Source of the DNA: DAOTXN01 sp034435435
GTDB lineage: Bacteria > Chloroflexota > Anaerolineae > S140-20
Length of the DNA: 30,997 nucleotides
Assembly (NCBI GenBank): GCA_034435435.1
Contig: DAOTXN010000159.1
Coordinates: 1 to 30,997 of the forward strand
Reading direction: 5' to 3'
In this document: positions 7,130-16,164 of the stretch, piece after piece
How the letters are laid out: each line of letters begins with the position of its first letter
Numbering within the stretch: position 1 is the stretch's first letter
The notes under the pieces: generated by a model
What the model was told of the DNA's origin: nothing
What the model saw: the letters and a program-made list of their open reading frames with translations, nothing else
Database searches by the model: none
Position numbers and translations under genes: made by a program

Positions 7130-8692
7130 CTATCCCCATCCCCCACCGCCGGGCGTACGCAAGCTGAGCGTTTCTCCGGCAGCCAGATCCAGACTGACCT
7201 TGCCGGCCAGCTCTTGTTCTGTCCCATCGGCGTGAATAACCACGTTTCGCCCGGATTGCCCCGGCTCACCACCTAATAGTCCATACGGCGCGCCCTGGCG
7301 GCGTTCGCTGAGCAAATTGACCCGCACCGGACAGTGAAAACACAAATCGCGACGCAGGCCATCGCCGCCGGGATGCCTCCCCGCACCGCCAGATCCTCGG
7401 CGCAGGCTATACCGGAGTACCTGAAGTGGCAAGGCGTACTCTAGCGCTTCAATCGGTGTATTGAGCGTGTTGGTCATGTGGCTGTGCACGCCGCTCTCAC
7501 CGGAACCGCCCGGTCCGCCGCCCGCACCGCCGCCGATCGTCTCGTAATAAGCAAATGGCTCGCCCTTGACAGGATCAACGCCGCCAAATGTGACGTTATT
7601 CATCGTTCCCTGGCTGGCGGCGGGAATCCGATCGGGCAGCGCCTGAGCCAGCGCCCCCAACACCACATCCACCACGCGCTGCGAGGTTTCCACGTTGCCT
7701 CCAGCCACAGCGTGAGGTGAGCGGGCGTCGAGCAATGAGCCGGGAGGAACGTGGACCGTGATGGGGGCAAAGGCGCCGGCATTGGTCGGCGCCACCTCGC
7801 CTACCAGGCAGCGCACGACATAATAAACCGCTGATTCGACAATAGCCCGCACGGCGTTGATGGAGCCTCGCGCCGCCGGCGCCGACCCTTCAAAATCAAA
7901 AATCATCTTGTCACCCGCAATCGTGACAGTGGCGCGAATCGGGAGCAGTTCGTCGGAAAAGCCGTCGCCATCCAGCGCGTCCTCAAAAGTATAGACGCCG
8001 GCGGGCATTTCGGCAATGGCCGTCCGCGTCAGTCGCTCAGCGTAGACAACGAGCGCCGCGCCGTAACGCAGCGTCTCATCCAATCCATAACGGGCCACGA
8101 TCTCGCGGGCGCGCACCGCGCCGACCTCGTGGGCGGCCAGTTGAGCGGCCAGGTCGCCCCGCCGCTCGTCGGGCGTGCGCACGTTGCGCAAGATAAGCCG
8201 CCACACAGCCTCATTACGCTCGCCAGCGGCATAGATCTTGAGCGGCGGGATGATCAGACCCTCTTGATAGATTTCCGTCGCCACAGGCATTGAGCCGGGC
8301 GCTATGCCTCCCACGTCGGCGTGGTGGGCGCGACTGGCGACGTAAAAAGCCAGCATATCGTTCACAAAAACTGGCGAGACCATCGTAATATCGGGCAAGT
8401 GGGTGCCGCCCAGGTAAGGATCGTTGAGCACGACCACGTCGCCGGGACTAAAGGGAGCGCATTGCTCGATGGCCGCCCGCACCGAGGCCGGCATCGCACC
8501 CAGGTGCACGGGAATGTGGGCCGCCTGAGCCAGCAGGCGACCCTCGCCGTCGAACAACGCGCAAGAATAGTCTCGCCGCTCCTTGATGTTGGGGCTGTAA
8601 GCCGTGCGGCCCAAGGTGACGCCCATTTCTTCGGCCACGGAGGCAAAGAGGTGTTTAAAGATTTCCAGAGTGACGGGATCGATCCGAGTCAT
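7130..8692 (-). CDS. Hydantoinase B/oxoprolinase family protein (HyuB type)
   Basis: The B subunit of ATP-dependent hydantoinase/oxoprolinase-type enzymes, which open five-membered cyclic amides such as N-methylhydantoins or 5-oxoproline. Its 520 aa match the usual family length. Signature stretches are GVTLGRTAYSPNIKERRDYS near the N-terminus, NDPYLGGTHLPDITMVSPVF, AGGNVETSQRVVD, the glycine-rich ETIGGGAGGGPGGSGESG and the C-terminal LRTPGGGGWG. The start at 8692 (MTRIDPVTLE) fits the family. Another ATG at 8698 and a TTG at 8710 are in frame and share the AAAGG upstream. The partner HyuA is not adjacent: upstream is the divergent clpC and downstream the RpiR regulator. The B subunit must therefore pair with an A subunit encoded elsewhere or work alone. 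Substrate is unknown. Confidence 0.92.
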   Translation of the reverse strand: MTRIDPVTLEIFKHLFASVAEEMGVTLGRTAYSPNIKERRDYSCALFDGEGRLLAQAAHIPVHLGAMPASVRAAIEQCAPFSPGDVVVLNDPYLGGTHLPDITMVSPVFVNDMLAFYVASRAHHADVGGIAPGSMPVATEIYQEGLIIPPLKIYAAGERNEAVWRLILRNVRTPDERRGDLAAQLAAHEVGAVRAREIVARYGLDETLRYGAALVVYAERLTRTAIAEMPAGVYTFEDALDGDGFSDELLPIRATVTIAGDKMIFDFEGSAPAARGSINAVRAIVESAVYYVVRCLVGEVAPTNAGAFAPITVHVPPGSLLDARSPHAVAGGNVETSQRVVDVVLGALAQALPDRIPAASQGTMNNVTFGGVDPVKGEPFAYYETIGGGAGGGPGGSGESGVHSHMTNTLNTPIEALEYALPLQVLRYSLRRGSGGAGRHPGGDGLRRDLCFHCPVRVNLLSERRQGAPYGLLGGEPGQSGRNVVIHADGTEQELAGKVSLDLAAGETLSLRTPGGGGWG

Positions 8693-8740
8693 AACCATCA
8701 AACCTTTCAAGACGACTCAAAACTCTGGTTTCGAAATCAA

Positions 8741-8800
8741 CGGACGTCCGGCTTCAGCCGGGGGCCGGGGGCATCCTCGCTAAAGCGAGACGTCCGGCCA
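8741..8800. repeat. Two-hairpin palindromic repeat, copy 1
   Basis: GGACGTCCGGC is followed by hairpin CGGCT-TC-AGCCG, a GC-rich spacer, hairpin CTCGCT-AA-AGCGAG and a closing GACGTCCGGCC. A second copy with the same plan lies at 21136-21186. It sits in the leader of the HyuB transcript, between promoter and start codon. Confidence 0.65.
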
Positions 8801-8826
8801 CGACAAATAGCGCACAACTACTGTTC

Positions 8827-8854
8827 AGTATAGGCCAAGCGGAACAGATGTCAA
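8827..8854 (-). promoter_or_regulatory. Sigma-70 promoter for the HyuB gene
   Basis: On the minus strand, TTGACA (8849-8854) and TATACT (8827-8832) are separated by 16 bp. It would give a leader of roughly 130 nt that includes the two-hairpin repeat. Confidence 0.7.
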
Positions 8855-8868
8855 TTGCCAAGAATACC

Positions 8869-8898
8869 TTGTCAAACCGATAAACAGTAGGGTATAAT
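8869..8898 (+). promoter_or_regulatory. Sigma-70 promoter for clpC
   Basis: TTGTCA (8869-8874) and TATAAT (8893-8898) are separated by 18 bp. The clpC start lies about 45 nt downstream of the -10, after AAAGGA. This promoter is divergent from, and close to, the HyuB promoter. No CIRCE-type inverted repeat or CtsR-like heptamer repeat was seen. Confidence 0.75.
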
Positions 8899-8943
8899 TC
8901 CCTGGCATAGAATAACCAGACAGCACAAAGGACAAAAATTATC

Positions 8944-11421
<2,478 letters not shown>

Positions 11422-11528
11422 GGATGCGCGCCACTATCGTACTGAGAGCATATTCCAACATTGTCCCAAGGCGTGTGCGGTAGCTTGATAATTGGCGAGG
11501 GGCGATTTGATCACCCCGGCATACCCAA

Positions 11529-11735
11529 TTACCGCTCGTAACGCCGGATCACCATTCCGGTGTAGGGGTGTATCCCCAAGGCGCGCGTGAAAAGGCCGTC
11601 AAGCGGCGTCGCACAACACATCCACGGCGTACAGCCCGCGCAGCCTGTCCAGCATCCGCCGCACCAGCTCGGAGCCGATGCCTCGTCCCCGGTATTCGGG
11701 CACTACCTCTAGCAAGGGGATGTAAGCGGCTATTC
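11529..11735 (-). pseudogene. Decayed C-terminal piece of a GNAT acetyltransferase
   Basis: Read on the minus strand from about 11733, the translation is AAYIPLLEVVPEYRGRGIGS then ELVRRMLDRLRGLYAVDVLC, which is the acetyl-CoA-binding core of a GNAT protein with its RGRGIGS loop. An in-frame TGA follows DVLCDAA. A one-base shift is then needed to continue through RPFHARLG into IHPYTGMVIRRYER and a TAA at 11529. The N-terminal half is missing: the fragment begins right at the slipin stop codon. This is a truncated, frameshifted remnant unlikely to be functional. The 107 bp between clpC and this remnant hold nothing recognisable beyond a weak GGGG/CCCC hairpin near 11498-11516. Confidence 0.7.
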
Positions 11736-12500
11736 CTTATCAAACATCTCGGCCAGGACACGCACGAACTCGATAGGCACGGGAAAGATGATGGTCGAGT
11801 TTTTTTCCACGGCGATTTCGGTCAGCGTTTGCAGGTAGCGCAATTGGATCGAAGCCGGTTCCGAAGCGATGACGTGGGCAGCCTCGGCCAATTGCTTGCT
11901 GGCCTGGAACTCACCCTCGGCGTGGATGATCTTGGCCCGTTTTTCGCGCTCGGCCTCGGCCTGGCGGGCCATAGCGCGTTGCATCGTCTGCGGCAGCTCT
12001 ACGTCTTTGACCTCGACGATGCTCACCTTGACGCCCCACGGCTCGGTCTGCTCGTCGATGATCTTTTGCAATTCGGCGTTGATCTTTTCGCGGTGCGCCA
12101 ACAATTCATCTAATTCGCTCTGGCCGATCACGTTGCGCAGGCTGGTCTGGGCGATCTGCCAGGTGGCCCGGCGGAAATCTTCAATCGCAATCACTGCCCG
12201 CTGCGGGTCCACCACTCGATAGTAGGCCACTGCGTTCACCTTGACCGTGACGTTATCGTGGGTGATGCAATCTTGGGCGGGGATGTCCAGCGTGATAATG
12301 CGCAGGTCTACTTTGTACATGCGGTCGATAAAGGGGATGATAAAGAACAACCCCGGTCCCTTGACCCCGCGCAGCCGCCCCAGGCGCAGAATCGCGCCGC
12401 GCTCCCATTCGGGCAATACCTTGACGGCCGCACCGATGAGCGTGAGCACAAAGAGCAAGGGAATAAACAACAAACTAAGCACTTCAGCCAAGCCTTCCAT
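11730..12500 (-). CDS. Slipin/stomatin-like SPFH membrane protein
   Basis: A membrane-anchored SPFH/Band 7 scaffold protein of 256 aa. One hydrophobic anchor (about 5-26) is followed by the SPFH domain (about 28-190; LPEWERGAILRLGRLRGVKG, PGLFFIIPFIDRMYKVDLR, TLDIPAQDCITHDNVTVKVN) and a charged alanine/glutamate helix (RAMARQAEAEREKRAKIIHA). The start at 12500 is set by AGGAGG five bases upstream; in-frame extension to 12815 gives non-conserved sequence. Such slipins often pair with an NfeD protease-like partner, which is absent here. It has its own promoter (12598-12626) and is divergent from the receiver gene. Role: membrane microdomain organisation (family knowledge). Confidence 0.92.
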   Translation of the reverse strand: MEGLAEVLSLLFIPLLFVLTLIGAAVKVLPEWERGAILRLGRLRGVKGPGLFFIIPFIDRMYKVDLRIITLDIPAQDCITHDNVTVKVNAVAYYRVVDPQRAVIAIEDFRRATWQIAQTSLRNVIGQSELDELLAHREKINAELQKIIDEQTEPWGVKVSIVEVKDVELPQTMQRAMARQAEAEREKRAKIIHAEGEFQASKQLAEAAHVIASEPASIQLRYLQTLTEIAVEKNSTIIFPVPIEFVRVLAEMFDKE

Positions 12501-12597
12501 TTTTTCCTCCTGACCCCGTTTTGAATCGAACGTGGTTAATTTGAGCCAACCGGCCCATACGTGTACAACGCAGCTCGCCGGTGAGTCACACTTGTAC

Positions 12598-12626
12598 AGT
12601 ATACACGACTTATGCCCAGCGGACAA
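12598..12626 (-). promoter_or_regulatory. Sigma-70 promoter for the slipin gene
   Basis: On the minus strand, TTGTCC (12621-12626) and TATACT (12598-12603) are separated by exactly 17 bp, about 100 bp upstream of the slipin start. Confidence 0.7.
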
Positions 12627-12639
12627 TTCTTTCCATGCC

Positions 12640-12672
12640 GCAATCATTTCGTAACCGTTATGTAACACATCA
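12640..12672 (+). promoter_or_regulatory. 11-bp-spaced GTAAC repeats, candidate OmpR/PhoB-type operator
   Basis: GCAAT (12640), GTAAC (12651) and GTAAC (12662) are spaced 11 bp apart between the divergent slipin and receiver genes. A possible -10 (TATGCT, 12689-12694) for the receiver gene lies downstream. The spacing and the GTAA word match the stronger array at 25972-26015. Confidence 0.4.
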
Positions 12673-12722
12673 CACACACGTTTCATGCTATGCTCGTAGC
12701 GTGTGTAAATGGAGGGAGGGCA

Positions 12723-13115
12723 ATGAGGATTTTGATCGTAGATGATGACAAGGGCCTGACCCAATTGCTGCAATTGGTGTTTGAAAGCAGAGGGTTTGGC
12801 GTGACCATAGCCCACAACGGCGAGCAGGCCATGGAAGCGCTGACAAGAGAGCTACCGGAGGCCATCTTGCTCGACATTATGATGCCCGGCATGAGTGGAA
12901 TAGAGGTCTGTGAAAGAGTTCGGACCGATCCGCTCACTGTTCACACCCCTATTATCATCCTCACTGCCAAATCTGATCCCGAGACGCGCCACCAGGCGTT
13001 GGAGGCAGGCGCGAATCAATATCTGATCAAACCGGTTCGCCCCAGCGACTTGATCAACTGCATCCAGCAAGTCGTTGCACAGCCTGATCTGTCTGCCATC
13101 AAAGTTTTGACGTAA
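12723..13115 (+). CDS. Stand-alone response regulator receiver (CheY/Spo0F-like)
   Basis: A 130-aa single-domain receiver: acidic D7-D9, phospho-acceptor D51 in LLDIMMPGMSG, T81 and K103 in LIKPVRP. It has no output domain, so it must act by protein interaction or phosphotransfer. The start at 12723 follows GGAGGGAGGG and begins MRILIVDDD; an in-frame ATG at 12690 adds non-conserved residues. It is transcribed alone and ends at a strong terminator. No kinase is adjacent; the nearest in the window is the hybrid kinase at 3.2-6.0 kb, with no direct evidence of pairing. Confidence 0.93.
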   Translation: MRILIVDDDKGLTQLLQLVFESRGFGVTIAHNGEQAMEALTRELPEAILLDIMMPGMSGIEVCERVRTDPLTVHTPIIILTAKSDPETRHQALEAGANQYLIKPVRPSDLINCIQQVVAQPDLSAIKVLT

Positions 13116-13131
13116 CCCGGCCCCCCCGCCG

Positions 13132-13178
13132 ACGCTCCGGTTCCCTAGCGCGACAAGGTGAACCGGAGCGTTTTTTTT
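13132..13178 (+). terminator. Rho-independent terminator after the receiver gene
   Basis: A perfect 12-bp stem, ACGCTCCGGTTC (13132-13143) with GAACCGGAGCGT (13160-13171), is followed at once by a run of eight T (13171-13178). Confidence 0.93.
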
Positions 13179-13181
13179 GCC

Positions 13182-13198
13182 GACGAACGACGAACGAC
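13182..13198. repeat. Phrase repeat GACGAACGACGAACGAC
   Basis: A tandem GACGAAC word directly follows the terminator. Its reverse complement (GTCGTTCGTC) belongs to the same word family as the in-frame repeat at 2219-2246. Confidence 0.5.
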
Positions 13199-13206
13199 CG
13201 CCGACC

Positions 13207-13235
13207 TTGTCAAAAGGCAGGAACGGGCGTATAGT
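13207..13235 (+). promoter_or_regulatory. Sigma-70 promoter for the ECF sigma operon
   Basis: TTGTCA (13207-13212) and TATAGT (13230-13235) are separated by 17 bp. This implies a leader of about 130 nt that contains an inverted repeat and a phrase repeat. No AAC-type ECF autoregulatory -35 was recognised. Confidence 0.65.
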
Positions 13236-13238
13236 TTG

Positions 13239-13303
13239 GTTGGCTGATATGCAACTTGGTGTGCGAATTTGCGTAGAAAGGGATAGACCAGCATTCAGCC
13301 AAC
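13239..13303 (+). other. Inverted repeat in the sigma operon leader
   Basis: GTTGGCTGATATGC (13239-13252) and GCATTCAGCCAAC (13291-13303) are complementary except for one bulged base, with a 38-nt loop. In the leader RNA this would form a long-loop hairpin. Confidence 0.5.
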
Positions 13304-13338
13304 AACCCCAGTCTTCAACTATCGAGCCGGTCTGTGAG

Positions 13339-13362
13339 AGCTGAAAGCTGATAACTGAAAGC
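13339..13362. repeat. Phrase repeat of GCTGAAAGC/GATAACTGAAAGC words
   Basis: Degenerate words AGCTGAAAGCTGATAACTG and AAAGC lie only a few bases before the GTG start of the ECF sigma gene, so the repeat occupies the normal Shine-Dalgarno region. Confidence 0.5.
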
Positions 13363-13370
13363 AGAAACAC

Positions 13371-13949
13371 GTGAGTCAGGAACAAAACTGGATCGAGGCG
13401 GCGCGCCAGGGAGATCATCATGCCTTTGGCTGCCTGGTGGAAGCCTATCAAGGGCCGGTATTCAACTTGACGTACCGCATGCTCGGCGACCCTGCGGAAG
13501 CCGAAGATGCAGCGCAGGAGACCTTTTTGCGCGCCTATCGCAAACTCGACAGCTACGACCCTACACGCAAATTCAGCACGTGGCTGTTGTCTGTCGCGTC
13601 GCACCATTGCATCGACCGGCTGAGACGGCGGCGAATGACGTGGCTGTCTTTGGACGACGAAACCATCCCGCCTGACGCGTTTGCCAGCCATCAGCCCGGT
13701 CCAGAACAGCACACCGTGCAGGGCGAACAAGAGACCCAGGTACAGGCCATGCTGGAAACGCTGGCTCCAGATTACCGGACGGTGGTAGTTTTGCACTATT
13801 GGAACGGCCTATCTTACGAAGAGATCGCTCACACCACCGGCAGCACGGTCAGCGCGGTCAAATCACGCCTGTTTCGGGCGCGGCGCATGCTGGCGGAACA
13901 ATTTCAGGGGACTGAAACCCAGGCCGGCGTGATGGCTCTGGCTTACTGA
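13371..13949 (+). CDS. ECF-subfamily RNA polymerase sigma factor
   Basis: A 192-aa extracytoplasmic-function sigma factor. Region 2 covers about 8-85 (FNLTYRMLGDPAEAEDAAQE, FLRAYRKLDSYDPTRKFSTW, LSVASHHCIDRLRRRR). Region 4 covers about 118-172 (LETLAPDYRTVVVLHYWNGL, SYEEIAHTTGSTVSAVKSRL). GTG at 13371 gives the normal length. The Shine-Dalgarno is weak (GAAAGC) and lies inside a phrase repeat, which may limit translation. It is followed 20 bp later by its probable anti-sigma factor and then by a beta-helix membrane protein: a three-gene operon pointing to envelope stress or surface-polymer control (inference). Confidence 0.93.
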   Translation: MSQEQNWIEAARQGDHHAFGCLVEAYQGPVFNLTYRMLGDPAEAEDAAQETFLRAYRKLDSYDPTRKFSTWLLSVASHHCIDRLRRRRMTWLSLDDETIPPDAFASHQPGPEQHTVQGEQETQVQAMLETLAPDYRTVVVLHYWNGLSYEEIAHTTGSTVSAVKSRLFRARRMLAEQFQGTETQAGVMALAY

Positions 13950-13969
13950 GAATCTGAGGAAGATGTGAA

Positions 13970-14530
13970 ATGAGCTGTGAACGATACGAGTTGTGGATGA
14001 TGGATGCCCTCGACGAAACCCTGGCCGAGTCTGAACGGCGGCAGTTGACTGCACATCTCTATATCTGCACCCGTTGCCGCGCCGGTTGGGAAGCGCTAAA
14101 TGCGGTAGAGCGCGTGCTCGCCCGCGCCCCCATGATGCACCCCTCCCCTGGCTTCCCCGCCCGGGTCGAGGCCCGCCTGGTCCGTTTTGAGACCCAGCGT
14201 CGGACGCTCATTGGGGGGCTGGTGTTGCTCGGAGCCGCTGCCGCCCTATGCTTGTTGGCGGCGCCGCCCCTGCTCAACGGGCGGAATCCGCTACAGGCCT
14301 ACGGCGCATTCCTGGGAGATGCCTATGGTTTATTGGGTCGGGCCGCACTGCTGGGATACAAATTGCTCTCGGCTGTGTGGCTCACGCTCGATGTCATAAC
14401 CGAAACGGCCGGCGTCTCTCCGGTGAGTTTGACGGCCTATGCAGCGGGCGCGACCCTGGCCTTCGCCGCTGGGCGGCGGGCGCTGGAGACCCGCAGACAG
14501 GTCTCACAAACCGTACGCAACGGTCACTAA
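13970..14530 (+). CDS. Zinc-finger (zf-HC2/ZAS) membrane anti-sigma factor
   Basis: 186 aa. The N-terminal anti-sigma zinc-binding domain carries H29-X3-C33-X2-C36 (HLYICTRC), with an early cysteine at C3. Hydrophobic segments at about 80-98, 115-137 and 150-168 indicate membrane anchoring. It should hold the co-transcribed ECF sigma at the membrane until a signal is received. A GAGGAAG ribosome site lies upstream. The C-terminal extracytoplasmic sensing part is short and unrecognised. Function rests on the motif and on operon position. Confidence 0.88.
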   Translation: MSCERYELWMMDALDETLAESERRQLTAHLYICTRCRAGWEALNAVERVLARAPMMHPSPGFPARVEARLVRFETQRRTLIGGLVLLGAAAALCLLAAPPLLNGRNPLQAYGAFLGDAYGLLGRAALLGYKLLSAVWLTLDVITETAGVSPVSLTAYAAGATLAFAAGRRALETRRQVSQTVRNGH

Positions 14531-14543
14531 CGAGGGAGAGGCT

Positions 14544-15512
14544 ATGCACCGCAGAAGGCTATGGTTAGCCCTTGGACTGGTTATACTGGCGCTGCTTGTC
14601 TCCTTACGCCCGGCCTACGCCGCGCCTGTACAGGAGGATGAATTTGTCGTCGGCGATGACTTGACCTTGCGCGGCGGCGAACACATCGACGGCGACCTGG
14701 TGATCGTCGGCGGCAGTCTGACGATGCTGGCGGGCAGTCGCGTGGATGGCAGCGTCATCGTGCTGGGCGGCGACGTGGAAATCAACGGCAGCGTCCAAGG
14801 CGACGCGGTAGCATTGGGAGGTAACGTCGCTCTCCACTCTCAAGCCCGCGTCGTCGGCGACCTGGTAGCATTGGGTGGGCAGGTGCGGCGGGACGAAGGC
14901 GCACAGACAGGTGAGGTCGTCCAGGGCTTATCCATCCGCGACGCCCGCTTTTGGCGTGGACTGCGCGCGCCGCTTTTCTTCCCTCAGCTCAGCGCCGACC
15001 CGGCCACCATCGCCTGGAACACCTTGACCGCATTGATCCTTTCTCTGGTTATAGCTGCGTTAGGCGTTGTGGTGGTCGCCTTTTGGCCCACCCAAACGAC
15101 AGAAGTGGGCCATACCATTCTCCGTTCTCCGCTGCCCAGTCTGGGCATTGGCTGCCTACTCTATCCGCTGGCCGGCAGCCTGATCTTTTTCCTCCTCATC
15201 ACCATCTGCCTGGCGCTTTTTGTCCCGGTGATCGTCCTGTTGCTGGTAGCAGCCAGCCTGCTCGGCTGGATCGCCTTGGGTGTGTTGTGGGGACGCTGGC
15301 TGACCCGCCGGACGGGTTGGCGGCGAGCTACGCCAGTGACGGTGGCCGGTGTGGGTGTTTTTACCCTCAGCTTTATCAGCATTGTGGCAGGGGCAGTGCC
15401 CTGTGTGGGGTCGCTATTGGTGCTGGCTGCGACCAGCCTTGGCCTGGGCGCCGTGGCGTTGAGCCGTTTCGGTACGACACGCTATCCACGTCGTCCGACC
15501 GCGCCCGAATGA
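14544..15512 (+). CDS. Exported bactofilin-like (polymer-forming) protein with C-terminal membrane domain
   Basis: 322 aa from the ATG at 14544, preceded by GAGGGAGAGG. A signal peptide ends near RPAYA-AP (about residue 26). A short-period beta-helix follows (about 35-125), with repeated VIVGGS, VIVLGGDVEINGSV, AVALGGNVAL and LVALGGQVRR steps as in bactofilin/polymer-forming proteins. The C-terminal half has about four hydrophobic segments (ILSLVIAALGVVVVAF, GCLLYPLAGSLIFFLLI, ALFVPVIVLLLVAASLLGW, VGVFTLSFISIVAGAVPCVG). It is the third gene of the ECF operon, so its level is probably set by that sigma. It ends 4 bp from the convergent hydrolase gene. Confidence 0.85.
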   Translation: MHRRRLWLALGLVILALLVSLRPAYAAPVQEDEFVVGDDLTLRGGEHIDGDLVIVGGSLTMLAGSRVDGSVIVLGGDVEINGSVQGDAVALGGNVALHSQARVVGDLVALGGQVRRDEGAQTGEVVQGLSIRDARFWRGLRAPLFFPQLSADPATIAWNTLTALILSLVIAALGVVVVAFWPTQTTEVGHTILRSPLPSLGIGCLLYPLAGSLIFFLLITICLALFVPVIVLLLVAASLLGWIALGVLWGRWLTRRTGWRRATPVTVAGVGVFTLSFISIVAGAVPCVGSLLVLAATSLGLGAVALSRFGTTRYPRRPTAPE

Positions 15513-15516
15513 GCCA

Positions 15517-16164
15517 TTATTCCAACTCGAAAAAACTGACACAGTCGGCCCAGATGGTATCCAGCTGGTCGTGCAGCAGGTGATCCGAATCGACCAGTTT
15601 CACTTGCACGTTTTCTCGCCCCCGTGCAAAGCGCAGGCTCTGGCGATAGTCTATCACGTCGTCGCGCCGACCGTGGGTGATCAAGATAGGCACACCATAG
15701 GTCTGCACGGCATAAGCATTGTAACCCGCCAGGTCCTGGACCAGATCGTAGCGAATCGGCATTTCCTTTTGATAGCCGTAGTGATACAAGGTGATCTGAC
15801 CTTGTTCGCGCCACCGGTCCAACTCGGCCTGGGGAAACGAGAACTCGAAAGCCGGGGCCAGAAAGAGCATCTTGGCGACGCGAGCTGCTTCTATCGCGCC
15901 ATAATGGTCGAGAAAATGCAATGCCACCCGCGCCCCCATACTGGAGCCGATCAGAAAAACCGGCCCGGCGGGACCAGCGTCGACCGCCCGCCGCAGCGCC
16001 TCGATCATGCGCGTGAGCGTGAGCCGTGTAAAGTCGCCAGCGTTCAGATCGGGCGCGTGCAGCGATAGCCCCAGTCGCGCCAGACGGTCGGCAAAAAAGC
16101 GCCCTTTGGTCGTGTCAGGCGACGAGGCAAAGCCGTGCAAGTAAAACAGGCTGCTAGTCATCAT
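15517..16164 (-). CDS. YqiA-like alpha/beta hydrolase
   Basis: A small serine esterase of 215 aa. It shows FYLHGFASSPDTTKGRFF near the N-terminus (oxyanion HG), the nucleophile elbow LIGSSMGARVAL (Ser about 75), the acidic residue in THGRRDDVID, and a His in DSDHLLHDQ near the C-terminus. This pattern fits the YqiA/UPF0227 esterases. The start ATG at 16164 (or the adjacent ATG at 16161) overlaps the stop of the upstream membrane protein gene, so the two are translationally coupled. Substrate is unknown; the neighbour suggests a polysaccharide or acyl ester (inference). Confidence 0.85.
   Translation of the reverse strand: MMTSSLFYLHGFASSPDTTKGRFFADRLARLGLSLHAPDLNAGDFTRLTLTRMIEALRRAVDAGPAGPVFLIGSSMGARVALHFLDHYGAIEAARVAKMLFLAPAFEFSFPQAELDRWREQGQITLYHYGYQKEMPIRYDLVQDLAGYNAYAVQTYGVPILITHGRRDDVIDYRQSLRFARGRENVQVKLVDSDHLLHDQLDTIWADCVSFFELE

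Noticed and set aside
11549..11761. A 70-codon minus-strand ORF between clpC and the slipin
   Set aside because: Its frame differs from that of the recognisable acetyltransferase remnant and overlaps the slipin 3' end; it has no family-like sequence.
12852..13796. A 314-codon minus-strand frame across the receiver gene, terminator and sigma gene
   Set aside because: It runs through a strong terminator and two well-supported genes and has no protein-family features.
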